DNA from: Pseudomonadota bacterium
GTDB lineage: Bacteria > Desulfobacterota > Syntrophobacteria > Syntrophobacterales > Syntrophobacteraceae
Direction of reading: 5' to 3'
DNA length: 27,644 bases
Assembly: GCA_023416335.1 (NCBI GenBank)
Contig: JAEZHY010000075.1
Coordinates: 1-27,644 of the forward strand
In this document: piece by piece, positions 8,804 through 16,290 of the stretch
How the letters are laid out: each line of letters begins with the position of its first letter
Numbering within the stretch: the stretch's first letter is position 1
Translations under genes and position numbers: made by a program
The notes under the pieces: generated by a model
The model's database searches: none
What the model saw: only the letters and a program-made list of their open reading frames with translations
Told to the model about the DNA's origin: nothing

Positions 8804-9430
8804 TTGGCTCGCTATACAGAATCTCTATGCAGGCTTTGCCGGCGTGAATCCATGAAGCTCTATATTAAGGGCGACCGCTGCTATTCGGATAAATGCTCGC
8901 TCGAGCGCCGCAACTACCCCCCCGGCCAGCACGGCCAGAACAGGGGCAAGCTTTCCGACTACGGGCTGCAGCTTCGCGAAAAGCAGAAGATCAAGAGAAT
9001 GTACGGTCTGGTGGAGAAGCAGTTCAAGAGCTATTTCAAAGAAGCCGACCGCCAGAAAGGCGTCACCGGCACGAACTTCCTTGTCCTGCTCGAACGCAGA
9101 CTCGACAATACCGTCTATCGCCTCGGGTTCTCCAACTCCCGCAACCAGGCCAGGCAGCTGGTCCGGCACAGCCACTTCCTCGTGAACGGCAGGAAAGTGA
9201 ATATTCCGTCCTACCTGCTCAGACCCGGCGATGTCGTTGCCGTAACTGAAGGCAGCCGTAATCTTGCCAGCATCAATGAATCGATGGGAGCCCTGCCGCG
9301 CAGAGGTCTTCCCGCCTGGCTGGATTTGGATACCTCCAAGTACGAGGGCACCTTCAAGGTGTACCCCACCCGAGAGGAGATGAACCTGCCTGTTCAGGAA
9401 CAGCTCGTGGTGGAATTCTATTCGAAATAA
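8804..9430 (+). CDS. rpsD: 30S ribosomal protein uS4, cysteine-containing (C+) form
   Basis: 208 residues from TTG 8804, behind CAGGAGG. It opens [34 protein letters not shown], with Cys at about 9, 12, 26 and 31, as in C+ uS4 proteins that bind zinc. The S4 RNA-binding domain follows at about residues 95-160 ('[48 protein letters not shown]'). uS4 is a primary 16S rRNA binder (5' domain) and helps mRNA unwinding and fidelity. Confidence 0.98.
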   Translation: MARYTESLCRLCRRESMKLYIKGDRCYSDKCSLERRNYPPGQHGQNRGKLSDYGLQLREKQKIKRMYGLVEKQFKSYFKEADRQKGVTGTNFLVLLERRLDNTVYRLGFSNSRNQARQLVRHSHFLVNGRKVNIPSYLLRPGDVVAVTEGSRNLASINESMGALPRRGLPAWLDLDTSKYEGTFKVYPTREEMNLPVQEQLVVEFYSK

Positions 9431-9463
9431 GAAGAGCAGCATTTTACAGGAATCTGGCACCAA

Positions 9464-9496
9464 GGGCCTTTGGATCTTCACGCATCCAAATGGCCC
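9464..9496 (+). other. RNA hairpin in the rpsD-rpoA gap
   Basis: GGGCCTTTGGAT (9464-9475) can pair with ATCCAAA (9484-9490) and, after one bulged T, GGCCC (9492-9496). The stem has 12 base pairs and an 8-nt loop. There is no U tract after it, so it is not an intrinsic terminator. It lies in the longest gap of the alpha operon (120 nt). A processing signal, mRNA stabiliser or protein-binding site are possible; I cannot choose between them. Confidence 0.5.
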
Positions 9497-9550
9497 ACTT
9501 GACTTTCCAGACGGGGCACCTGTGCTGAAACTCTTTAATGAGGACTAACC

Positions 9551-10558
9551 ATGCAAAAGAACTGGCGCGAACTTATCAAACCCAAGCGCTTGGAAATCGA
9601 AACATCAGACCCGAATACATACGGGAAATTTGAATGCGAGCCCCTCGAAAGGGGTTTCGGCATAACGCTCGGCAACGCACTGAGGCGAGTTCTCCTCTCC
9701 TCTCTTCAGGGTTCGGCCATAACGAGCGTAAAAATCGACGGAGTCTTGCACGAATTCTCGACGATCCCCGGTGTCCTCGAAGATGTTACCGATGTAATCC
9801 TTAATCTGAAAGAAGTCCGCTTCAAGGTCGCGGGCGACGGCAATCTCAGACGCGTTTACATCGAAAAAGACGGCGAAGGAAGGGTACGTGCGGGTGACAT
9901 CCAGGCAGGGGCTCACGTGGACATATTGAACCCCGAGCAGCATATCTGTACTCTTGCCAAAGACGCAAAGCTCAGAATGGAACTCACCGTCAAACAGGGC
10001 AAGGGGTATGTGCCGGCAGAAAAGAACCTGGAAGAAAATCAGCCGATCGGCACCATTCCCATCGACGCCATTTTCTCGCCCATCCGCAAGGTCAGCTATG
10101 CCGTAACCCAGGCCCGTGTCGGTCAGATAACCGACTACGATAAACTGACCCTGGAGATCTGGTCGGACGGCAGCGTCAAGCCGGAGGACGCGCTTGCATA
10201 CGCGGCCAAGATCCTGAAAGACCAGTTGAGCGTTTTCATTAACTTCGAAGAAGAGACCGAAACGACGGAAGAGGAGATCCGCACGGAACCTTCCTTCAAT
10301 GAAAACCTCTTCCGCAGTGTCGACGAACTCGAACTTTCCGTCCGCTCGGCAAATTGCCTCAAGAACGCGGATATACGTTATATTGGCGAACTCGTACAGA
10401 AAACCGAGCAGGAGATGCTCAAAACCAAGAATTTCGGCCGCAAATCGCTCAACGAGATCAAGGAAATTTTGAGCGAAATGGGACTCTCTCTTGGGATGAA
10501 GCTGGACAGCTTCCCCACGCGCGATGAAATCGAAGAGAGAAGAAAGGAACAGGAATAG
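9551..10558 (+). CDS. rpoA: DNA-directed RNA polymerase subunit alpha
   Basis: 335 residues. The N-terminal domain, which dimerises and nucleates RNA polymerase assembly, shows '[32 protein letters not shown]' at about residues 27-58 and '[21 protein letters not shown]'. A Glu-rich linker ([10 protein letters not shown], near 235-244) leads to the C-terminal domain, which has two helix-hairpin-helix motifs and binds UP elements and activators: '[51 protein letters not shown]'. Length is typical. rplQ follows after only 2 nt. Confidence 0.99.
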   Translation: MQKNWRELIKPKRLEIETSDPNTYGKFECEPLERGFGITLGNALRRVLLSSLQGSAITSVKIDGVLHEFSTIPGVLEDVTDVILNLKEVRFKVAGDGNLRRVYIEKDGEGRVRAGDIQAGAHVDILNPEQHICTLAKDAKLRMELTVKQGKGYVPAEKNLEENQPIGTIPIDAIFSPIRKVSYAVTQARVGQITDYDKLTLEIWSDGSVKPEDALAYAAKILKDQLSVFINFEEETETTEEEIRTEPSFNENLFRSVDELELSVRSANCLKNADIRYIGELVQKTEQEMLKTKNFGRKSLNEIKEILSEMGLSLGMKLDSFPTRDEIEERRKEQE

Positions 10559-10560
10559 TC

Positions 10561-11016
10561 ATGCGCCACGGAGTTTCCGGTAGAAAACTGAACCGAACGA
10601 CCAGCCACCGTCTCGCTATGTTCCGGAATATGGTGACATCTCTTTTGAACCATGAGCGCATCTATACGACTGTGCCGAAGGCCAAAGAGATGCGCAGATG
10701 GGCCGAGTGGATGATTACCCTGGGCAAGCACGGCGATCTGCACGCCCGCAGGCAGGCCCTTTCGCTGATCCGGGAAAAAGACGTTGTTCATAAGCTCTTT
10801 ACCGAGTTGGCCGAAAGATACCAGAACCGCGCGGGTGGATATACCCGCATCGTGAAAGTCGGTTTCCGCCGCGGCGATGCATCCCCCATGTGCCTCCTTG
10901 AGCTGATCAACGACGGTAAGCGTCCGGAAAAGGCCAAGAAGAAGGGTGCGGCAAAAGCACAGAAAGAAGCCAAACCTGAAGCCGCCCAGGCAAAAGAGGA
11001 AGCTTCCGAAAGCTAG
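10561..11016 (+). CDS. rplQ: 50S ribosomal protein bL17 with a charged C-terminal tail
   Basis: 151 residues. The bL17 core spans about residues 1-117 ([56 protein letters not shown], later '[25 protein letters not shown]'). The last ~33 residues are a low-complexity Ala/Lys/Glu tail absent from the E. coli protein. bL17 sits near the tunnel exit. The gene ends the operon and is followed by an intrinsic terminator 20 nt downstream. Confidence 0.98.
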   Translation: MRHGVSGRKLNRTTSHRLAMFRNMVTSLLNHERIYTTVPKAKEMRRWAEWMITLGKHGDLHARRQALSLIREKDVVHKLFTELAERYQNRAGGYTRIVKVGFRRGDASPMCLLELINDGKRPEKAKKKGAAKAQKEAKPEAAQAKEEASES

Positions 11017-11035
11017 ACACTTTCGATCGATCCAT

Positions 11036-11069
11036 AAAAAAACCCCGTCTTCAAAAGACGGGGTTTTTT
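11036..11069 (+). terminator. Intrinsic terminator of the ribosomal protein operon
   Basis: CCCCGTCTT (11043-11051) pairs perfectly with AAGACGGGG (11055-11063) around a 3-nt loop, preceded by seven A and followed by six T. This is a textbook Rho-independent terminator for the + strand. The A tract also allows use from the opposite strand, but the next minus-strand gene ends 60 nt away. Confidence 0.95.
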
Positions 11070-11128
11070 GCAATCAGGCGCTCCGCCTCACTAGGCGGTC
11101 ATTCAAACAGGCGTAATAGTTCCAGGGC

Positions 11129-11347
11129 CTAGCAGCTTTCATCATCCTTCTGGACGTAGGATGCGCATTCCCTACAGGTAAATCCGCTCCACATTCCCTT
11201 GGCTGCTTTGTCCAGGCAATTGTCATAATTCGGACAGGCGAAATTGCGGACTCCTTTTCCTTCCTTGCACATCATGGGATACGGTGCATCCCTGTCCACT
11301 CTTTCGGGTTGAACCGGCTGTCCTCTGACACCTTTTTCCTTAGCCAT
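11129..11347 (-). CDS. Small six-cysteine protein of unknown function
   Basis: 72 residues. The ATG at 11347 is preceded by AAGGAG at good spacing, and a sigma70-like promoter lies about 100 nt upstream, so I regard it as a real gene. It is hydrophilic, has no signal peptide or membrane segment, and has cysteines at 27, 38, 44, 58, 61 and 72. The segment CPNYDNCLDKAAKGMWSGF followed by TCREC resembles small cysteine clusters I associate with uncharacterised Desulfobacterota proteins: a C-x5-C pair, an aromatic spacer, then CxxC. This suggests a zinc site (or less likely an Fe-S site). The gene stands alone between the ribosomal operon and an unknown membrane protein on the other strand. No function is assigned. 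Confidence 0.75.
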   Translation of the reverse strand: MAKEKGVRGQPVQPERVDRDAPYPMMCKEGKGVRNFACPNYDNCLDKAAKGMWSGFTCRECASYVQKDDESC

Positions 11348-11454
11348 GCTCGGGCACTCCTTACCTGAGATGCTTTCCCGCCGGAAAACAGCTCGGTTTT
11401 GCGAGATCTTGCGAAAACTTCCGTACTCAATTCACCTGTTTCAAACTGCTACAA

Positions 11455-11483
11455 ATTATAGCTTTTTTGCATCTCAATGGTAA
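11455..11483 (-). promoter_or_regulatory. Candidate promoter for the six-cysteine protein
   Basis: On the minus strand TTACCA (complement of 11478-11483) and TATAAT (complement of 11455-11460) are 17 nt apart: a perfect -10 and a 4-of-6 -35. The start would be near 11448, giving a leader of about 100 nt before the ATG at 11347. Confidence 0.5.
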
Positions 11484-11600
11484 CCGTCTAAACCCTCCTA
11501 TTTAAACATTGGATTTTCCGGAATCAAATGATTATTCTGCTTTCTTGAAAAAAAACTACCGTAAAACCTTGGTTCAGAGCCAAAACCGGGGAACGGCAGG

Positions 11601-12614
11601 ATGAATATCCAAAGAAAGATCCAATTCATCATGGACAAAAGCCGCAAATCCATTTCTGCCGAATATCTGCGGGCTGCCGCCCTGCTCCTTTTCACGATCG
11701 CAACCATCGGCATGGCGTGCCGTTTTGAACCGTTCTACACTGGTTATTACTCGTTTGCGTGGTGGAGCTACATTCTTTTCGCCCAGTCTTATCTCCATCT
11801 TAAAGGTGGGAGATCGCTGCTCTTTGAGAATCCGAAAAAATTTCTCCTTATGCTTCCCGTTTCCATTACCGTGTGGCTGATCTTCGAAGCCGCCAACTTT
11901 CGCCTCTCAAACTGGCACTACGTGGAAATACCTGCCAGTACTCCCGCCCGCTGGGTGGGCTACCCGGTTGCATATTCGACGGTCTTACCCGGGATTTTTT
12001 CTACAGCGGCGCTGCTGGATTATTTCGGTGTCTTCAAAAATTCCGGCCTTTCCCCCCTGTCCAAACCGGAGAAGCTGTATAAACCCTTTTACTGCGTCGG
12101 CGCTCTTTTTCTTGTTCTGCCGCTGATCGGGCCGCAGTTCTTCTTTCCCCTCATATGGGGCGCTTTCATCTTTCTTTTGGAGCCGATCAATCACAAGCAC
12201 GGAGCCCCTTCCCTCTTGCGTGCCTGGGAGAAAGGATCCCTGCGAAAGTTCTACATCCTGTTGCTCTCCGGTGCGCTCTGCGGTCTCCTGTGGGAGCTGT
12301 GGAACTTCCGGGCCGGGGCCAAGTGGGTCTATACAGTGCCCTATGTCGGCGGACTCAAGGTGTTTGAAATGCCTCTGCTCGGCTTTCTTGGATTTCCTCC
12401 CTTTGCAGTCGAATGCTATGCAATGACCGCTTCCATCTTTTTGCTTATCAGGACCATAAAAGAGCGCTTCCCCCGGAAAGAGGCGCTCGGCTACTATGTC
12501 CTTGGCGCTTGCCTGGTCGTTCTGTTCGACCTTTTTGTGTTCGCAGGAATAGATAAATTTACGATACTGTCGTTCCAGGATATCGGCTTTCTGCCCTTCG
12601 GGCTGAAGCACTGA
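11601..12614 (+). CDS. Multi-pass membrane protein of unknown function
   Basis: 337 residues with about eight hydrophobic segments (for example near residues 24-40, 48-62, 76-92, 125-142, 163-195, 215-235, 255-283 and 297-318), so an inner-membrane protein. I do not recognise an enzyme signature. Conspicuous polar/aromatic patches are 'FEAANFRLSNWHYVEIP' (about 93-109), 'LWELWNFRAGAKWVYTVPYVGGLKVFEMPLLGFLGFPPFAVECYAM' (about 233-278), which look like paired W-E-x-x-N-x-R-x-x-x-W motifs in two halves. This suggests an internal duplication. GGGGAA lies 7 nt before the ATG; a second in-frame ATG at 11631 has no ribosome binding site. It is followed 73 nt later by rimO, with no visible terminator. 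Confidence 0.8.
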   Translation: MNIQRKIQFIMDKSRKSISAEYLRAAALLLFTIATIGMACRFEPFYTGYYSFAWWSYILFAQSYLHLKGGRSLLFENPKKFLLMLPVSITVWLIFEAANFRLSNWHYVEIPASTPARWVGYPVAYSTVLPGIFSTAALLDYFGVFKNSGLSPLSKPEKLYKPFYCVGALFLVLPLIGPQFFFPLIWGAFIFLLEPINHKHGAPSLLRAWEKGSLRKFYILLLSGALCGLLWELWNFRAGAKWVYTVPYVGGLKVFEMPLLGFLGFPPFAVECYAMTASIFLLIRTIKERFPRKEALGYYVLGACLVVLFDLFVFAGIDKFTILSFQDIGFLPFGLKH

Positions 12615-12650
12615 TTGCCCCCGAGGCAGTCAAAGTTGCAGACAAACGAA

Positions 12651-12678
12651 TGCCGACCCGTTCCCTTCCTGTTACAAT
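12651..12678 (+). promoter_or_regulatory. Weak candidate promoter for rimO
   Basis: TGCCGA (12651-12656) and TACAAT (12673-12678) are 16 nt apart. The -10 is good and the -35 poor. A start near 12685 would leave the ATG at 12688 almost leaderless, which favours the ATG at 12709 as the rimO start. Confidence 0.3.
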
Positions 12679-12708
12679 TACCAAACTATGAATAGTGAAA
12701 GAAACCAT

Positions 12709-14052
12709 ATGAAATTTGCTTCTCTTATCAGCCTGGGATGTGCGAAGAACCTCGTCGACAGCGAGTCCATGGTCAGGCAGCTTAGCGACATGGGCTACGG
12801 GATGACCGAAGACCTCCCCGTGGCGGACCTCATCCTGGTCAACACATGCGGCTTCCTGGAGAGCGCCGTTCAGGAAGCCATAAACGCGATCCTGCAGGCC
12901 GCCGCCTATAAGGAAGAGGGAAGATGCCGCATGCTGGCGGTTACCGGTTGCATGGTCCAGAGATATGGCAAGAAACTGCTCGATCAGCTGCCCGAGGTGG
13001 ACCTCTTCCTGGGAACATCGCACTATCACGAACTGCAGGCGGCCCTCGAATCCAAACTGGCCGGCAACCCCAAACGCCTCTGGATAGCCCGCCCGGTACA
13101 CGTTTCCGGCAGTACACCCGGTCGCGTACGATCGACCGGATTTTATACCGCTTACCTGAAAATCGCCGAAGGGTGCGGGAATTCCTGTTCGTTCTGCATA
13201 ATCCCAAACCTCCGCGGTTCGCTTAGGAGCCGGTCAGAAGACGACATTCTCCTTGAAGCGACTCAACTGGCCTCCGAGGGCGTAAAGGAAATCAACCTCA
13301 TCGCCCAGGACACAACCGCGTTCGGCCTCGACCGCAACGATCCGGACGCTTTATCGAGCTTATTGGAAGCGTTAGACGCGGTCCCCGGCCTGCGCTGGAT
13401 CAGGATTCTTTACGCCTATCCGGACCGCATTTCCGATCGCCTGCTTCAGACAATTGCCCAGTCTGAAAAAGTCGTTCCGTACCTCGACATTCCGATCCAG
13501 CATTGCGTCCCCGGTGTTTTGAAGGCCATGGGCAGACCTGCCGAAAACCCCGAAAGAATCGTCGACAGGATCCGCTCCGCCATCCCCGACGTTACTTTGC
13601 GCACAACCATCATGGTGGGCTTCCCCGGAGAAACGAGAACCGATTTCAGAAATCTTCTCGCATTCATGCAGCGCGTGGAATTCGATCACGCAGGCGTTTT
13701 TGCGTATTCTCCCGAAACGGGTACCCGAGCGGCAAATCTGCCGGGACGGCCCACTCGCAAGACCGCCGAAAACAGAAGGGCCGCTCTGTTGGAAGTACAG
13801 AAAGAGATATCGCACCGAAAGCTGCAGGGAAAGGTCGGCCGAACCCTGCCCGTACTGGTAGAAGGGACGCATCCCGAGACTGAGCTGCTCCTCTCCGGCA
13901 GACTTGCCTCACAGGCGCCGGAGGTTGACGGAAATGTGATCATAACGGGAGGGAACGCCGAGGTTGGAGAGATCCTGAACGTAGAGATCACCGTTGCGCA
14001 CGATTACGATCTGGAGGGGTTTATACTCGATAACGACTCGAAATGCATTTAG
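12709..14052 (+). CDS. rimO: Ribosomal protein uS12 methylthiotransferase RimO
   Basis: 447 residues from ATG 12709, chosen because the product then opens MKFASLISLGCAKNLVDSESM like other RimO proteins and GAAAGA lies upstream; ATG 12688 would add seven residues. RimO is a radical-SAM enzyme that adds a methylthio group to an aspartate of uS12. The N-terminal methylthiotransferase domain has its three cluster cysteines at 11, 47 and 81. The radical-SAM motif CxxxCxxC is at 156, 160 and 163 (EGCGNSCSFCIIPNLRG). A C-terminal TRAM domain follows (about 380-445). The 'LGCAKNLVDSE' opening separates RimO from the tRNA enzyme MiaB. Standing next to an unknown membrane gene and far from rpsL, it appears to be transcribed alone. 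Confidence 0.96.
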   Translation: MKFASLISLGCAKNLVDSESMVRQLSDMGYGMTEDLPVADLILVNTCGFLESAVQEAINAILQAAAYKEEGRCRMLAVTGCMVQRYGKKLLDQLPEVDLFLGTSHYHELQAALESKLAGNPKRLWIARPVHVSGSTPGRVRSTGFYTAYLKIAEGCGNSCSFCIIPNLRGSLRSRSEDDILLEATQLASEGVKEINLIAQDTTAFGLDRNDPDALSSLLEALDAVPGLRWIRILYAYPDRISDRLLQTIAQSEKVVPYLDIPIQHCVPGVLKAMGRPAENPERIVDRIRSAIPDVTLRTTIMVGFPGETRTDFRNLLAFMQRVEFDHAGVFAYSPETGTRAANLPGRPTRKTAENRRAALLEVQKEISHRKLQGKVGRTLPVLVEGTHPETELLLSGRLASQAPEVDGNVIITGGNAEVGEILNVEITVAHDYDLEGFILDNDSKCI

Positions 14053-14092
14053 CTTTGCTCCTAAGAAGCTATTAGTGCCGGCAACAGAACTA

Positions 14093-14101
14093 TGGTATAG
14101 A
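14093..14101 (+). promoter_or_regulatory. Extended -10 candidate upstream of the BNR-repeat gene
   Basis: TGGTATAGA (14093-14101) fits an extended -10 (TGnTATAAT, one mismatch). No convincing -35 lies upstream. Transcription from here would give a leader of about 75 nt ending in a very strong ribosome binding site. Low confidence. Confidence 0.28.
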
Positions 14102-14181
14102 TTTCCTTACTGCACACTGCTGATGATCGATTCTTGAGTCTGGTTCCAAACACAAGTACAACTGGAGGGAGGGGTACTGGC

Positions 14182-16206
14182 GTGCAAAGGAACGATTGTA
14201 GCTATCGAGCATCGATACATCACATTCTGCTTTACCTGCTGATGTTTTGCATCTTCTGCCTTTTCCGGCCAGCCTCGACTTTTGCTGAATTTATCAGTAT
14301 TGGCCCCGGCGGCGGTACAATAGGCTTTTTGGCCGTTGATCCAAAGACACCGCAGACCATCTATGCCGTAAGTGATTACTACGGAGTATATAAGAGTACC
14401 AATGGCGGCGCGAATTGGAATCCGCTCAATTCGGAATTTACAACTTATGTCCGGTCTCTGGCAATAGACCCTCTAAACTCTCAAACTATATATGCCATGA
14501 GCGGCGGCTGGATCTTGAAGAGTACCGATGGCGGAACATCCTGGGAGGGGCTCGGCAGCAGCTCTGATTTCCTGATTATCGACCCGACAAATTCTCAGAC
14601 CCTGTATTCCAGATCCAGATCCTCCGGTGTATCCAAGAGCACCGATGGCGGTATAACCTGGAGACGATTTGACATCTGGGCCAATTCTCTGGCCATTGAC
14701 CCTTCGAATTCTCAGATCATCTATGCAACATCAGATGACGGAGTATACAAGAGCAGCAGTGGCGGTACAGCTTGGGCCAAAATCAGCCAATCAGTTTTTC
14801 GCTGCAACTGGGATTCGAATCAGCTTGTTGTTGACCCTTCCAATCCTCAGACAATGTATGCCGGCCATGGTGACGGCATATACAAGAGCACCGATAGCGG
14901 TGCAACCTGGAACAAAATCAGCGACGGCCCGCAGAACATACTCGGGTTTGGTTATGGAATGGATTTCTTGACCCTTGATCCTCATAATCCCCAAACCATT
15001 TACACAGGGAATGCGGGCGGCTTAATAAGGAGCACCGACGGCGGACTAAACTGGAGCACGATAATCACAGAGACCCGCGTCAAATCCATAGCATTTGATC
15101 CCGTAGATCTCCAGACCATTTACATCGGAACAGATTTCGGGACTTACGGCCAAGGCGTGTTCAAGAGCACGAATGGCGGAACTGATTGGTGCCGGGTCAG
15201 CTCCGGGCTGAGGGGACTCTACACTACGGCTGTGGCGTTAGATTCAGGAAGTCCTCCGACCATTTACGCGGGAACCAGCGGCGGTGGTATATTCAGGAGC
15301 GATGACAACGGCGCAAACTGGACCCCGATAAATTCCGATATGACGAATTGGCTGGGTCTTTCTTCTTTTATCAACTGCCTGGTGATCGACCCGGTAAATA
15401 CCCAAATTATCTATGCAGGAACGCAAGTCGGCTTGTTCAAGAGTACCAATGCCGGTACAAGCTGGAACAGGCTCAGTCAGGGGTTTACAGAGCTGAACAT
15501 TCTTTCTCTTGCCATTGACCCTGCAGACCCTCGTATCATTTATGCCGGAACCGGCCAGGATGTGTTTCTATTTTTCCCATACGGCAGCAGCGGCGTTTTC
15601 AAAAGCACTGATGGCGGCGAGACCTGGAACAAGGCATCAGTGGACCAACACGAAAGCATCCAGGTCCTGTCGTTGGCAATCGCCCCAGGAAGTAATCGTG
15701 GTCAGACTCTATATGCCGCAACTTACGAGGGAGTATTGAAAAGCATTGACGGAGGCATGAATTGGAAGGTGGAAATCGCCGGCCCACAAGACGTTATGTG
15801 TCTGGCGGTGGACCCCACGACGGCAGAAACCGTCTACGCAGGGACTTATTCCGGTGTCTACAAAAGCGCCAATGGCGGAACGAGCTGGACAAATATCAGC
15901 TCGGATCTCCCAAACCAGGTCATAGTATCATTAATCATTGATCCACTTTCACCTCAAACCATCTTTGCAGGAAATCATCTAGGCCTTTTCAAAAAAAATA
16001 CAGGCAATACTGCTGCCTGGCACAGTGCAACCCCGAGTTTTCCAGACCCAGGGAAACCACCTCACATCGAACTACACCCCTCGATTTTTGCTTTCGCTCC
16101 CCACAATCCCCGATGTATTTACATCGGAACCGGAGACGGTTTATACGTGGACATTGAGAGGATTGATCTCTCACCAATACTGCAACTTCTCTCGGATGCA
16201 AAGTAA
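14182..16206 (+). CDS. Secreted protein with twelve Asp-box (BNR) repeats
   Basis: 674 residues from GTG 14182. This start is favoured by the exceptional ribosome binding site GGAGGGAGGGG seven bases upstream and because it places a signal peptide at the N-terminus: basic region (residues 1-13), hydrophobic core ILLYLLMFCIFCLF (15-28), and a likely cleavage site after TFA (residue 35). A TTG at 14134 is in frame but would bury the signal. The mature part has twelve copies of the Asp-box pattern S-x-D/N-x-G-x-x-W (for example YKSTNGGANW, LKSTDGGTSW, FKSTDGGETW), spaced about 40-55 residues apart and alternating with 'IDPxNxQTIYA' strands. This is the sequence form of sialidase-like or VPS10-like beta propellers, probably two of six to seven blades. 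No sialidase Arg triad or catalytic domain is evident, so a binding or structural role is likelier than hydrolysis. No anchor or sorting tail is visible. Confidence 0.88.
   Translation: MQRNDCSYRASIHHILLYLLMFCIFCLFRPASTFAEFISIGPGGGTIGFLAVDPKTPQTIYAVSDYYGVYKSTNGGANWNPLNSEFTTYVRSLAIDPLNSQTIYAMSGGWILKSTDGGTSWEGLGSSSDFLIIDPTNSQTLYSRSRSSGVSKSTDGGITWRRFDIWANSLAIDPSNSQIIYATSDDGVYKSSSGGTAWAKISQSVFRCNWDSNQLVVDPSNPQTMYAGHGDGIYKSTDSGATWNKISDGPQNILGFGYGMDFLTLDPHNPQTIYTGNAGGLIRSTDGGLNWSTIITETRVKSIAFDPVDLQTIYIGTDFGTYGQGVFKSTNGGTDWCRVSSGLRGLYTTAVALDSGSPPTIYAGTSGGGIFRSDDNGANWTPINSDMTNWLGLSSFINCLVIDPVNTQIIYAGTQVGLFKSTNAGTSWNRLSQGFTELNILSLAIDPADPRIIYAGTGQDVFLFFPYGSSGVFKSTDGGETWNKASVDQHESIQVLSLAIAPGSNRGQTLYAATYEGVLKSIDGGMNWKVEIAGPQDVMCLAVDPTTAETVYAGTYSGVYKSANGGTSWTNISSDLPNQVIVSLIIDPLSPQTIFAGNHLGLFKKNTGNTAAWHSATPSFPDPGKPPHIELHPSIFAFAPHNPRCIYIGTGDGLYVDIERIDLSPILQLLSDAK
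14390..15900 (+). repeat. Degenerate intragenic repeats encoding Asp-box blades
   Basis: Twelve imperfect copies of a motif close to AAGAGCACCGATGGCGG, each followed by a TGG codon, begin near 14390, 14517, 14634, 14751, 14883, 15030, 15162, 15297, 15441, 15600, 15738 and 15864. Spacing is about 115-160 nt. Codons for the motif vary between copies, so this is an old protein-level duplication and not a recent DNA tandem array. Confidence 0.75.
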
Positions 16207-16228
16207 CGGGTCTAATGAGGGCTCAAGC

Positions 16229-16263
16229 AAAAGAAAAGGCGGGGAACCCCCGCCTTTTCTTTT
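16229..16263. terminator. Bidirectional intrinsic terminator, 16-bp perfect stem
   Basis: AAAAGAAAAGGCGGGG (16229-16244) pairs without mismatch with CCCCGCCTTTTCTTTT (16248-16263) around a 3-nt loop. Each arm provides the U-rich tail on one strand. It lies 22 nt after the BNR-repeat gene (+) and 27 nt after the sigma-factor gene (-), so it can end both convergent transcripts. Confidence 0.93.
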
Positions 16264-16290
16264 GATAATTCAATTCGGTAATTCTGGAAC

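Noticed and set aside
14390..15900. Regularly spaced similar DNA segments that could suggest a CRISPR or tandem DNA repeat
   Set aside because: Spacing varies, copies differ at synonymous positions and they lie in one open frame encoding Asp-box blades.
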